From assembly GCA_035403265.1 (NCBI GenBank), contig DAONEV010000001.1:1-64000 (forward strand): a stretch of DNA of 64,000 nt, read 5' to 3'. Source of the stretch: JAAYVZ01 sp035403265 (GTDB taxonomy: Bacteria; Acidobacteriota; Thermoanaerobaculia; Thermoanaerobaculales; Thermoanaerobaculaceae). Position numbers and translations under genes: made by a program. A model generated the notes under the pieces. It was not told where the DNA came from. It did not search any database and saw only the letters and a list, made by a program, of their open reading frames with translations. Below, one piece after another: positions 33,557 through 41,987 of this stretch. The stretch's first letter is position 1. Every line of letters starts with the position of its first letter.

Positions 33557-34506
33557 TGGTCCAGCCTGTCTTCTTCGACGGAACGACCAACGAGCTCAAG
33601 CGGGCGTCGGCGACGAACCCGATTGACGATGCCGCGTTGCCGAGCACCGCGGTCCGGACCTCAGGGGCGACGCCCTTCGTGGCGCCCCAAGGCGGCGTGG
33701 ACCCCGTCTCGGATCCTGATCTCACGACACAGCGTGCCGTGCGCCGCTTCATTGCTGAGCTCGGGCCCTGGTGGGGCCAAGTCATCAGCGCCGCGGTGTC
33801 GAACCCCTCAGCACTGACACCGACCACGGATCAGCGCTGGCTCGTGGCATCACCTGGTGCAGGGGCCTGGGCTGGACACGCCGGCCAGCTCGCGACGTGG
33901 CGCGGCGCCGCCTGGGTCTACGCGACCCCGACCGAGGGGACCACGGTGTTCGACCAGAACACCGGCTTCCATCTCTCCTACGTCGGCGCTGCCTGGGGCC
34001 GCGCCTTCCTGCATGAAGTCCTCAGCGACCTCCTGGGCGGCCAAGCCGCGCAGCACTACCACCTCACAGCGGCACAGCATGCCGGCCTGACGACCTCCCA
34101 GGCCGCGGCGCTGTTCTGGGCCACGCCGAACGCGGCGCCGGGTGCCCCCGCGATGCGTGCCTTGCTGCTCTCCGACCTCCCCGTGGCCGCTGGCGCCGGG
34201 CGCGTCGTGGTCTCCGGGGTCGGCGGCGTCGCGGCGTGGGCCGTGCTGGATGCCTCCGCGGTTGGTGCCGTGCCGACAACCAGGACCGTCGCCACGGGCA
34301 CCGGACTCAGCGGCGGCGGCGCCCTCAGTGGGGATCTCACGCTGAGCTGGAACGGGCTCAGTCTCCAGAACAACGGTGGTGCCGTTGTCACGGGGCCCAC
34401 GGTGAACCTGGTCGGTGAAGCCAAGGTGCTGGACGCCGGCGGTGGCACCCTGACTCTGGAGCTTCCCGACGCCACGCTTTACGCCATGATCTTCGGGAGG
34501 AGATAG
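33556..34506 (+). CDS. Tail fibre protein with DUF2793-like domain
   Basis: 316 residues, GTG start overlapping the upstream TAG by one base. WLVASPGAGAWAGHAG...AAWVYATPTEGTTVFDQ (about residues 94-136) matches the DUF2793 pattern of phage tail-fibre proteins. HYHLTAAQHAGLT and RTVATGTGLSGGGALSGDLTLS are classic phage fibre repeats. The end is a short beta-rich tip. A second fibre type distinct from the collagen-stalked ones at the left of the window. Confidence 0.75.
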   Translation: MVQPVFFDGTTNELKRASATNPIDDAALPSTAVRTSGATPFVAPQGGVDPVSDPDLTTQRAVRRFIAELGPWWGQVISAAVSNPSALTPTTDQRWLVASPGAGAWAGHAGQLATWRGAAWVYATPTEGTTVFDQNTGFHLSYVGAAWGRAFLHEVLSDLLGGQAAQHYHLTAAQHAGLTTSQAAALFWATPNAAPGAPAMRALLLSDLPVAAGAGRVVVSGVGGVAAWAVLDASAVGAVPTTRTVATGTGLSGGGALSGDLTLSWNGLSLQNNGGAVVTGPTVNLVGEAKVLDAGGGTLTLELPDATLYAMIFGRR

Positions 34507-34508
34507 CT

Positions 34509-34859
34509 GTGACCCTGCGCACCTTCACCCCGATCCCCGGGCTCAGCGTGGCTCCCAACGCCGGGACGCCTCAGCTGTTCTACACGGCCCCGGCGGGCGG
34601 TGCCATCGTGACCTCGCTGCGCATCGCGAATCCCGTGGGCGGCGGTACTGCGGCGCTCCGGATCTGGCGCCAGCCCAACGGCAGCTCGCCAGCGGTCCCG
34701 GTTCCGGCGACCTCCGTGGCCCTGATCTTCGCCAGGGCCATCGCGCCAGGGACCTCGGATGAGATCCTGAACATCTTCATGAACGCAGGGGATGCCCTGT
34801 ACGCCCTGGTGGACATCGCCGGGCCCATCATCAGCGGCGACGCCGCCTCGGGAGTCTAG
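34509..34859 (+). CDS. Small beta-rich protein, possible fibre tip or virion component
   Basis: 116 residues with a GTG start at 34509. FYTAPAGGAIVTSLRIANPVGGGTAALRIWR and MNAGDALYALVDIAG give a beta-sandwich-like pattern, distantly reminiscent of the paralogue family at 18054-21620 (NG.GSG...I.RI....W). Its stop codon interlocks with the stop of the minus-strand HNH gene (CTAG). Confidence 0.6.
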   Translation: MTLRTFTPIPGLSVAPNAGTPQLFYTAPAGGAIVTSLRIANPVGGGTAALRIWRQPNGSSPAVPVPATSVALIFARAIAPGTSDEILNIFMNAGDALYALVDIAGPIISGDAASGV

Positions 34860-35575
34860 CGCTCGCGGTTGCGCTTGGTGACGGCGTACTGACCGTCGCG
34901 GGCGTTGTAGTGGTCGACGGAGTGGCAAGTCGGACACAGCAACAGCAGATTATTATCTGAGTTATTGCGATGATTACGGTCGCAGTGATGACGCTCTAGC
35001 ACTTCAGGCACTTTCCCCCAGCCACAGATCTGGCATTTCTTCTTGGCGCGTTCCAGCAGACGCTGCTTGCTAGTCCGGGGGTTTTCACGCCCAGCGGCTG
35101 CGTTGGCTGCCCGAACTTTGGACCCCCAGTGTCGCCGGGCGCATTTCATGCTGCAGCAGTGGTTGTTCTCACGACGAGGTGAGAACAACGTAGCGCACCA
35201 CAGACACGACCGCGGTGCAAGAGGAACCAGGCGGGCTGTTCCGGCGCACTTTCTGGAGCATGTTTTTCTGAACGGAAGTTCAGATTTCACGACGTGAAAT
35301 ATCTTCGCACAAACCCTGCAGGTTACAGGGAACCGCTCGAACTTACCGCGCTTCGCGCTGCCGTAGGCGTGTCGGGCGCATTTCTTGCAGCAGTAGACTT
35401 GCTTCTCTGCCTTGCGGCCAACGGTGAACTCAGTTTTACAGGTTGGGCAGCATTTCGTGACCGGCTTGATACCTCGCCATAGGAACGCGCCGCAGCGCCG
35501 CGAGCACGTCTGCTTCCGTTTTCCAGGACGGTCTGTAAAGTGGGTGCCGCACACTTCGCACGTCTTCATGTTCAC
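34856..35575 (-). CDS. HNH homing endonuclease with multiple zinc fingers
   Basis: 239 residues on the minus strand. Four Cys-Cys zinc modules (CEVCGTHF...CSRRC, CPTCKTEF...CCKKC, CRVCAKIF...CSRKC, CLWCATLF...CSMKC) precede a C-terminal HNH nuclease (CQICGWGK, HHCDRNHRNNSDNNLLLLCPTCHSVDH, about residues 178-222). It is A+T-richer than its neighbours, for example tattattatctgagttatt near 34950. It is inserted exactly between two plus-strand genes and leaves both intact, as expected of a free-standing homing endonuclease. Confidence 0.85.
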   Translation of the reverse strand: MNMKTCEVCGTHFTDRPGKRKQTCSRRCGAFLWRGIKPVTKCCPTCKTEFTVGRKAEKQVYCCKKCARHAYGSAKRGKFERFPVTCRVCAKIFHVVKSELPFRKTCSRKCAGTARLVPLAPRSCLWCATLFSPRRENNHCCSMKCARRHWGSKVRAANAAAGRENPRTSKQRLLERAKKKCQICGWGKVPEVLERHHCDRNHRNNSDNNLLLLCPTCHSVDHYNARDGQYAVTKRNRER

Positions 35576-35586
35576 GGGGAACCTCC

Positions 35587-36438
35587 ATGCCTATCGTCGG
35601 TGACGCCAAGAAAGTTCATGACGCGATGATGGAGACATATAAGGGCAAGGGCGGTAAAGAAAAGGCAGAACGTATTTTTTATGCGACTGCGAACAAGCAG
35701 GGCCGCAAGGCGGAGAACTGGAAGAAGAAGAGCGCCGCCGAGAAGCTGGCCGTGATCCTCGACGGGGTCCCTGATCTCGAGTTGCTCCGTCAGATGGCAG
35801 CTGAGGGGCGCAGCGACAACGAGATCAGCGCTGCAGTGGGGCGCATGACCGCGGGCACCCCGCCGAAGCGGCAGAAGAAGCGACGGAAGCTCGCGGCGCT
35901 CCTGGACCAGATCCCCGATGGCGGCGCCCTGAAGCAGAACGAGGTCCCCGGCGGCCTCGCCGACGGCAAGCCGGACCAGCAGTTCCCCCAGGACCAGCTC
36001 CAGGAGGGGCAGGAGACCGAGGCTGAAGAGCACGGCGGCACCCCAGGGATCGCCCGGGACATCGCCAAGGACCACCTCACCGAGGATCCCAAGTATTACG
36101 ACCACCTCGAGAAGATGGAGCAGCTCGGCTCCCGGATCATGAAGGTCAGCGCCTTGGTGCCGCAGCGCGTCCCTGGTGTCGGTGGCGTCGAGGGCCCCCT
36201 GAAGCTCGTGGACCAGCAGACCGGGCAGCCCCCGGGCATGGCCGCGGCCGCACCGGCCGCCGGGAAGCCGACGACCCCGCAGGTCGCGGCGACGCAGCCC
36301 GTGGGTGCCCCGCCGCAGGCGCCTCCTGCGGTTCCGGGCGCCCCGGCCCAGGTTCCGCCTCCGATGCCCAAGGCTGCCGCGGAGATCCGCGCCAGACTCG
36401 CCGCGGTGCGGGTCCGTGCCATCATGGCGGAGGTCTGA
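35587..36438 (+). CDS. Phage protein with DUF5661-like segment
   Basis: 283 residues. The N-terminus KKVHDAMMETYKGKGGKEKAERIFYATANKQGRK is a motif I know from many phage genes of unknown role. HLTEDPKYYDHLEKMEQ (about 162-178) resembles the DUF5661 signature (HL.E.P.YY..L.KME). The rest is charged coiled-coil and a Pro/Ala-rich tail. Possibly a virion or scaffold-associated protein. The first 100 bases are unusually A+T-rich for the region (aaggcagaacgtatttttta), adjoining the HNH insertion. Confidence 0.65.
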   Translation: MPIVGDAKKVHDAMMETYKGKGGKEKAERIFYATANKQGRKAENWKKKSAAEKLAVILDGVPDLELLRQMAAEGRSDNEISAAVGRMTAGTPPKRQKKRRKLAALLDQIPDGGALKQNEVPGGLADGKPDQQFPQDQLQEGQETEAEEHGGTPGIARDIAKDHLTEDPKYYDHLEKMEQLGSRIMKVSALVPQRVPGVGGVEGPLKLVDQQTGQPPGMAAAAPAAGKPTTPQVAATQPVGAPPQAPPAVPGAPAQVPPPMPKAAAEIRARLAAVRVRAIMAEV

Positions 36439-36441
36439 GCG

Positions 36442-38514
36442 ATGCCGCGCACCCTGACTCGCGTGGAGTCCCCTGGGGCCCATAGCCCGGATGTCGTCCG
36501 GAACGACCCCAAGGTCACCGTGACCACCGGCGGTCGCCCCCTGAAGGCCAGCAACGCCGTCCTGGTCGCCGGGATCCCGGATCCCCGGCGCTACAGCTTC
36601 GGCTCCATGGGGGTCGCCGACGGGGCCCCGGTGCACCCCGGGAACCCGTCAACTTTCGCGTCAGGACGGCTCAAGATCTCCGGCGAGCTCGCCGATCTGG
36701 CCTGGTTCAAGGAGCAGAGCGACCTGGCCTGGTTCAAGGCCGCCCAGGATGCCGAGCCCAAGCCGGCCACCCACGGCAGTGCTCCCAAGGAGCAGCTCCG
36801 GCCCCGTGCCGAGATCATCGTGTTCAACGAGGACGGCTGCTACGGCATCGACAAGGAGACCTACATCCTGTTCCCCGGCGGCGGCATCGACGACGGTGAA
36901 CCAGCAGACTTCGCGGCGCATCGGGAGGCCATTGAGGAAGCGGATCTCCATCCGCTGAACGTGGAGGCCCGGGGCGTCGTGGAGACCATGTGGCCCCGCG
37001 GTGACGACGCCATGGACTTCCAGCGGGGTTCCCCCTTCGATGGGGAACGGACCTACTTCTTCACCGGGATCGACGGGGACCGCCTCGGCACCATGCACCC
37101 GGACCGCGAAGACTTCGCCGTGATCCCCTTCGAGGATCTCCAGGACAGGCTCGTGGTCCTGATCAACGACCCCGGCCAGGCCTGGGCCAAGAAGAACAAC
37201 GAGACCCGCCTCGAGATCGTGAAGGAGGCCAAGCGGCGTGCCGGACTCGGCGGCACCTTCCTGCGCCGGAAGTACGCCGCGGAGCGCATGCCCAGGGCGC
37301 GGGGCTGGACGGAGCACCGTGGCGCCCTGAAGCGCGTCTTCGCTCCCCGGGACCCCGACGCCTTCATCAAGGCGATCAACGCCTTGGAGGTCCGAATCGG
37401 TCACGATCTCTGGGACGCCGTGCGCTTCGGCGACGACCGCGTCCTGCTCATGCTGAAGACCACGGAGGTCGACGCCGTGACGCAGCGAGACCACCGACTC
37501 GGCCGTGAGATCAACGCCTTGGCGAAGACCGCTGGGGTTGAGGTCAGCGGCTCCATGACAGCCACCGTGGACCCTGATGTTGCCACGGAGGCCCCGGGGC
37601 TCCTCGTCGATCTCGATGGCACCCTGGTTGAGTCGGAATGGAACGACGACGCCACGATGCGAACTCAGGCCGTGAGGCCAGGGGTCGCCGAGGTTCTCAC
37701 GGCGTACCGCGACGCCGGGGTCCGCATCATCGGGGTCACGAACCGCTACGCGGATCCCGATGGCGAAGGCGCCGACTTCTCCGACGTCCAGTCCTTTAAC
37801 GAGAAGACCCTGGAGCTCCTGCCGCAGCTCACGGATATCGTGTACTGTCCGGATCTCGACGACGCTGGCCGGAAGCCGAGCCCCTCGATGCTGGACTTCG
37901 CCATGGATCGGTTCCGTCTCGAGACCGTGATCGGCATGGTTGGGAACTCCCCGGATGACCGCCAAGCCGCGGAGGCAGCCGAGGTCCCCTACTTCGACGA
38001 GAGCACCTTCTTCGGCGAGGACGGCAACGCTGCGGCGCTGCTCCGGGCCCACGGGCTCGCCGAGGACCAGGATCCCGTTGAGGAGCTCCGGAAGCAGGCT
38101 GACGTGGCCCGGTACGTTCCGCGGCCCGAGTACATCTACACCAACGAACGTGGTGAAGTCCTGGCGCAACGGCTCCCGGATCGCCGCTTCGCGTTCCCGA
38201 ACATGGGCAAGGGGAAGCGGGCCCCGTACTCGAACCCGATCCGCTTCCTGCCCGACGAGGGCATCCCGGAGCCCGGGGCCCAGGGCTACGAGTACGGCTT
38301 CAACATCGGCGAAGGGGATGCCCCCGCGGACTTCCAGGGCGAGTGGATCCCTGGCAAGGAGGTCCTGAACCAGACCTACGGCTCCATGGGTCTCGCGAAG
38401 AACCGGCAGTACCACGGTGTCGATCGGGCCCGGGCGCGGGTCCTGCAGCGCCTCCTGGCGAAGCATCTCAAGCGGACTACCCTTCCTGCACCTCAGATCC
38501 CGGAACAGCCATGA
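36442..38514 (+). CDS. Nudix hydrolase - HAD phosphatase fusion protein
   Basis: 690 residues. Residues about 115-215 hold a Nudix domain with a complete box G-x5-E-x7-RE-x2-EE-x2-L (GIDDGEPADFAAHREAIEE, from about 147). Residues about 385-530 hold a HAD domain: nucleophile LLVDLDGTLVES (D390, D392), IIGVTNR, KPSPSMLDFAM and GNSPDDRQAA. A third C-terminal region (EYIYTNERGEVLAQRLPDRR to the end) is unassigned. Nudix enzymes cleave nucleoside diphosphate-X compounds and HAD enzymes remove phosphate, so a two-step nucleotide clean-up is conceivable. Its place among virion genes hints that it may be packaged. Confidence 0.75.
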   Translation: MPRTLTRVESPGAHSPDVVRNDPKVTVTTGGRPLKASNAVLVAGIPDPRRYSFGSMGVADGAPVHPGNPSTFASGRLKISGELADLAWFKEQSDLAWFKAAQDAEPKPATHGSAPKEQLRPRAEIIVFNEDGCYGIDKETYILFPGGGIDDGEPADFAAHREAIEEADLHPLNVEARGVVETMWPRGDDAMDFQRGSPFDGERTYFFTGIDGDRLGTMHPDREDFAVIPFEDLQDRLVVLINDPGQAWAKKNNETRLEIVKEAKRRAGLGGTFLRRKYAAERMPRARGWTEHRGALKRVFAPRDPDAFIKAINALEVRIGHDLWDAVRFGDDRVLLMLKTTEVDAVTQRDHRLGREINALAKTAGVEVSGSMTATVDPDVATEAPGLLVDLDGTLVESEWNDDATMRTQAVRPGVAEVLTAYRDAGVRIIGVTNRYADPDGEGADFSDVQSFNEKTLELLPQLTDIVYCPDLDDAGRKPSPSMLDFAMDRFRLETVIGMVGNSPDDRQAAEAAEVPYFDESTFFGEDGNAAALLRAHGLAEDQDPVEELRKQADVARYVPRPEYIYTNERGEVLAQRLPDRRFAFPNMGKGKRAPYSNPIRFLPDEGIPEPGAQGYEYGFNIGEGDAPADFQGEWIPGKEVLNQTYGSMGLAKNRQYHGVDRARARVLQRLLAKHLKRTTLPAPQIPEQP

Positions 38515-39767
38515 TCCCCGCCGTCACCTTGCTGCGTCACGCCCTGCTGAAGAAGACCGCGGGGAACCTCAAGAGTCTCGGACTCAACGTGGCGCTCCCA
38601 GCAGCGGTTGGCGGTGGCTCCGCGCTTGCCGCGGACCGCGCCGGCGGCACCGGGTTCGAGGATATCGCTGCCGGTATTGCAGGTGCCGGTCTCGCCAGCA
38701 AGCCGTTCCGCCACATCATCCGTGGCGGTCACAGCGGTTCCGCGCTCCGTGAGCTCGACGCTGCCGTGAAGAACCCTGGCGCTGCGCAGCGCTGGCACCC
38801 CTCGACGAAGCGTCCCGGTGAGCTCGAGGCCCGGGGCACCAAGGTCACCATGGATCCCACCCGGGCTGGTTCCGTTGAAGGTGCGCGTGCTGACCTCGCC
38901 GACGCCGCGTCGAAGACGCGCTGGGGCGGCGGCAGCTTGGCGATCCTGGGCAAGGCTGGTCTCGGCGCCGCCGCCATGGCGCCCCGACTCGCTGGGGACG
39001 TCAAGGACACCGTGAGCAACGTGGCAGCTGCCACAGCTGGCATGAAGCCCGGTGAAGAGAACGAGAACAACATCCGGACCGATGTCGGCGGCACCGTCAC
39101 CAACGTCTACCAGGATCCCAAGACGGGTCAGCAGGTCGTGCAGTACACGGCCCCCAACGGCGAGGTCCGGTACCATACCGGGGCTCCCGGCATGAAGCTG
39201 GCCCCTGATCTCGCCGTGGGCTCCAAGCTGAACCCGAAGCAGAGCGTGTTCTGGGCCCAGGGGCTCGGCTCCAACCTGACCCGGGCCGGTAGCAACGTCG
39301 CCGGGGCCGCGGAGCAGATCCAGGGCGGCGCCAAGGCGCTGCGCGAAGGCGCCGAGACCGGTGCAGGTCTGGCCCGGGATGTCCAGGGGCTCGTGGAACC
39401 GACGAAGCAGGCCCTGACCGGGGTCTCCGATCTCGCCGGCACCATGAAGACTGAGCTGCCCAAGGCGACCGCGGCGCTGACCACCGCTGGCACCGGCGTT
39501 GGCGACGCCAGCGGTGCCCTGAAGTCGCTCTCCGATAAGGTCGGCAGTGGCGTCGACGCCGTCACGGCCCGGGTCAACGATCCCAAGACGCAGGAGACCA
39601 TTCAGGGCGTCTCCAACGCGGCCCGGACGGTCAACAAGGGCGCGACCTCGGTGTCGGACTTCCTGAAGTCCGATGCCGCGAAGTACGTCGGGCTCGGCGC
39701 CGCCGGCCTCGGCCTGGCGTACCTGCTCTCCAAGGCGTTCAGCGGCAAGAAGCGGCGCGATGACTGA
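38511..39767 (+). CDS. Probable virion protein with membrane-active helices
   Basis: 418 residues; ATG 38511 overlaps the previous stop. Hydrophobic/Gly-rich segments occur near the N-terminus (VALPAAVGGGSALAAD, IAAGIAGAGLA) and at the C-terminus (YVGLGAAGLGLAYLLSKAF, ending in KKRRDD). Between them lies a long Ala/Lys/Thr helical repeat region (about 270-390) resembling tape-measure-type helices. No domain recognised. A capsid-internal or ejection protein is a reasonable guess. Confidence 0.6.
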   Translation: MIPAVTLLRHALLKKTAGNLKSLGLNVALPAAVGGGSALAADRAGGTGFEDIAAGIAGAGLASKPFRHIIRGGHSGSALRELDAAVKNPGAAQRWHPSTKRPGELEARGTKVTMDPTRAGSVEGARADLADAASKTRWGGGSLAILGKAGLGAAAMAPRLAGDVKDTVSNVAAATAGMKPGEENENNIRTDVGGTVTNVYQDPKTGQQVVQYTAPNGEVRYHTGAPGMKLAPDLAVGSKLNPKQSVFWAQGLGSNLTRAGSNVAGAAEQIQGGAKALREGAETGAGLARDVQGLVEPTKQALTGVSDLAGTMKTELPKATAALTTAGTGVGDASGALKSLSDKVGSGVDAVTARVNDPKTQETIQGVSNAARTVNKGATSVSDFLKSDAAKYVGLGAAGLGLAYLLSKAFSGKKRRDD

Positions 39768-40620
39768 GACCAGGGCACGCGCCCAGGCCCGGTTCGGCCC
39801 TCTCGTGGTCCAGGACTACGACGGGGTCCGCCAGCTCATCCTGAATGGCCAGGTCCAGGGCGGCGCCGCGCTGCAGCCCAGCTCGGAGGTCATCAGGTCC
39901 GGGCTCCGGGGCCCCGGCCCGGTCTCGACGTGCGCCTACAGCACGGGCTGGCTTGCCGCAGCTGCGGCGAACCCTGAGGCCTCCATGTTGATGATCGGGC
40001 TCGGCAGCGGCGCCGGCGCCGTCTCTGTGCTCTTCAACTTCCCGGATGTCACCATCGATGTCGTCGAAGTGGACCCCGTGATCATGGAGCACGCCCTGGA
40101 GTGGTTCCCCTTGGCGGCGCACTACGTCGACACGGGTCGGCTCCGGATCCACATCGCGGACGCCCAGGACTTCGTCTCCGCGCAGGAGACGAAGTGGGAC
40201 CTCCTGCTCAGCGACGGCTACACCGGCGGGAACGCTCTCGCTGTCGGTGGCTCCAAGTTCTACGACCAGGCCCGGAAGTGCTGTGGCGAGATCTGGCTGA
40301 ACTGGATCGGGGTCGTCAATGGGATCCGCATGATGCGGGAGTTCGACTCGCTCCACGCCGCGGGCTGGTCTCCGGAGACCGTGTTCGTCCCAGGATTCAA
40401 GCCGTACCCGGATCTCACGAAGCCGCGGAACTGGATCCTGACGTCACAGATCCCGGATGCCGAAGCCATGGACGTCTTCGTGCCCTACACTGCGCTGGAC
40501 AACTACGACAACCAGGAAGCCAGGGTGATGATCGACACCATGAAGCAGGCCTGGGCAGTGCTGCTTGACAGCCAGATGAGCACCGACGAACTCAGTGGCG
40601 TCAATCTTGCCTTGGCTTGA
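39760..40620 (+). CDS. Spermidine-synthase-like methyltransferase-fold protein
   Basis: 286 residues; ATG 39760 overlaps the previous gene by eight bases. SMLMIGLGSGAGAVSVLFNFPDVTIDVVEVDPVIMEHALEWF (from about residue 76) is the nucleotide-binding core of the polyamine synthase/SAM family with the acidic VEVDP. RIHIADAQDFV and DLLLSDGYTGG follow in the expected order. The gatekeeping catalytic Asp region (LSDGYTGGN) is close to but not identical with true spermidine synthases. A polyamine synthase or a methyltransferase are both possible. Confidence 0.7.
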   Translation: MTETRARAQARFGPLVVQDYDGVRQLILNGQVQGGAALQPSSEVIRSGLRGPGPVSTCAYSTGWLAAAAANPEASMLMIGLGSGAGAVSVLFNFPDVTIDVVEVDPVIMEHALEWFPLAAHYVDTGRLRIHIADAQDFVSAQETKWDLLLSDGYTGGNALAVGGSKFYDQARKCCGEIWLNWIGVVNGIRMMREFDSLHAAGWSPETVFVPGFKPYPDLTKPRNWILTSQIPDAEAMDVFVPYTALDNYDNQEARVMIDTMKQAWAVLLDSQMSTDELSGVNLALA

Positions 40621-40644
40621 CGCCGGGTAAACCATCGCGAGGAT
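40617..40644 (+). promoter_or_regulatory. Weak promoter candidate
   Basis: TTGACG-N16-GAGGAT, overlapping the stop of the gene ending at 40620. The -10 fits poorly. The downstream gene starts at 40667 with AGGGGA as ribosome binding site, so a normal leader would be used. Confidence 0.3.
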
Positions 40645-40666
40645 TCCGCAATCAGGGGAACACCTT

Positions 40667-41563
40667 ATGGCGGGCGAGCTGGATCACGTCGTCGACTCAC
40701 TGGCGTCGGCACCTCACCAACCCTCGCTCAGTGGGGCCGTGACAGCCACTCGGGAGAGCCCCGGAGCCACGACCGGGTACCACCTCGATGTTCCGCTGGA
40801 GAAGCGACCAGCCTTCGCGAAGAGTGCGGCGCAGGATGGCGGCCTCGTCATCCTGGACGCTCCGAGCCCACAGAGCGGCGCTGCCCGAGAGGCCCTCCTC
40901 GCCGCGAGTCAGGACAACACCCAGCAGGGCACCATGGTGATGCGGCCACGAACCGTGGAGCAGATGCGCGGCGATGGCAAGGCTCGCCGAGGCGTCGGCG
41001 TGCTCGTGAACCCCAACGACGTCGGCCTCGCCATGCAGCCCATCCTGATTCAGCGTCAGGCTGACGTCGACGACATGGGTCAGGCCCTGGACCCCGAGGC
41101 AGCCAAGCCGCAGCTCTTCATCTCCGACGGCACCGTGGCCGGGGCGCGCCGGATCGACGAATCCGGATCCGTGATCGCCGGCGAGACTCAGCAGAAGACC
41201 GCCTCGCCGATGCAGGCTGCCGCTGCGATCCCATACACCCCGGCCGCCGTTCAGGCCGGCCCCGTCAGCCCAGGAGCCCCCGCCGTGGCCCAGACCCCGA
41301 AGCAGCGTCTCGTCTATGAGCCACCCAGCGGTGGCAAGATCCGGGCCTCCGCCGATGATGTCATCGTCTCGGACAAGATGATCCTGGTGATCTCGGATGC
41401 CAACGCGGACACCAGCTACGAACCGGCACCCACTGGTGCCAGCGCCCCGATCAAACTCGGCATCGGCACCGAGGTCTACGAGGTCATGTACGGGGGCTGG
41501 TCCGCAGAGAAGTCGGGCAAGATGTACCTCGTGTTCATCCGGATCCCGAAAGGCGAGGCATGA
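40667..41563 (+). CDS. Unknown protein upstream of portal, probable virion component
   Basis: 298 residues. It has a mixed N-terminus, a Pro/Ala-rich linker (about 195-220, YTPAAVQAGPVSPGAPAVAQTP) and a compact C-terminal domain (RLVYEPPSGGKIRASADDVIVSDKMILVISD...EVYEVMYGGW). No family recognised. It has AGGGGA upstream of ATG and overlaps the next gene by four bases. Confidence 0.6.
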   Translation: MAGELDHVVDSLASAPHQPSLSGAVTATRESPGATTGYHLDVPLEKRPAFAKSAAQDGGLVILDAPSPQSGAAREALLAASQDNTQQGTMVMRPRTVEQMRGDGKARRGVGVLVNPNDVGLAMQPILIQRQADVDDMGQALDPEAAKPQLFISDGTVAGARRIDESGSVIAGETQQKTASPMQAAAAIPYTPAAVQAGPVSPGAPAVAQTPKQRLVYEPPSGGKIRASADDVIVSDKMILVISDANADTSYEPAPTGASAPIKLGIGTEVYEVMYGGWSAEKSGKMYLVFIRIPKGEA

Positions 41564-41745
41564 TCGAGGTCGGGAAGCGCTATCTGGAGCGCGGCACCCT
41601 TAGGGCCGTTACGGTTCGGGAGCGCGTAGAGGCTCCCTTCACCGGGATCCCCTTGGTGCTGTTCAGCTACGTCGACGAACCCGATCTGAAGCGGCGGCTC
41701 ACGGAGTCTGACTTCGAGAAGCTCACGCTCCCGGCGGTGACCTAA
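41560..41745 (+). CDS. Small hypothetical protein
   Basis: 61 residues (MIEVGKRYLERGTLRAVTVRERVEAPFTGIPLV...), overlapping its upstream neighbour by four bases and the next by one. A compact beta-type sequence similar in feel to small DUF1653/SH3-like domains, but too short to assign. Coupled translation supports that it is real. Confidence 0.6.
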   Translation: MIEVGKRYLERGTLRAVTVRERVEAPFTGIPLVLFSYVDEPDLKRRLTESDFEKLTLPAVT

Positions 41746-41987
41746 TGGGAGTCCACGTTGCTTGCCCAACCGAGGAAGCCGGGCTGGCCAGGATCGCCGC
41801 CGACCTCGGAGCTGAGATCGCGTTCAGAATGGCGAACCGGGTCTTCGTCGTGAAATCCGTTGAAGACGTCGCGGCCCCGGATGTCATCCGGGCCGGCCTC
41901 GCCGATGCCGCCAAGCGGCACGGCTACCATTCCACCGCTACCAAGGTAGGCTGCCGCGATGCCGACGCTGACAGTTCCAGGGTCTAA
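41745..41987 (+). CDS. Small hypothetical protein overlapping the portal gene
   Basis: 80 residues. TAATG coupling to the upstream gene supports the start. The last 29 bases overlap the portal start in another frame. It contains IAADLGAEIAFRMANRVFVVKSVEDVAAPDVIRAGLADAAKRHGYHSTATKVG. Function unknown. Confidence 0.5.
   Translation: MGVHVACPTEEAGLARIAADLGAEIAFRMANRVFVVKSVEDVAAPDVIRAGLADAAKRHGYHSTATKVGCRDADADSSRV
41947..41952 (+). promoter_or_regulatory. Possible -10 box for a leaderless portal transcript
   Basis: TAGGCT ends six bases before ATG 41959, the same hexamer and nearly the same spacing as the promoter at 32431. The matching -35 position (TACCAT at 41925) is poor, so this is uncertain. 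Confidence 0.3.

Noticed and set aside
36442..36700. PAAR-type spike domain at the start of the Nudix-HAD protein
   Set aside because: A few glycine/proline turns recall PAAR repeats, but the metal-binding His/Cys pattern is missing.
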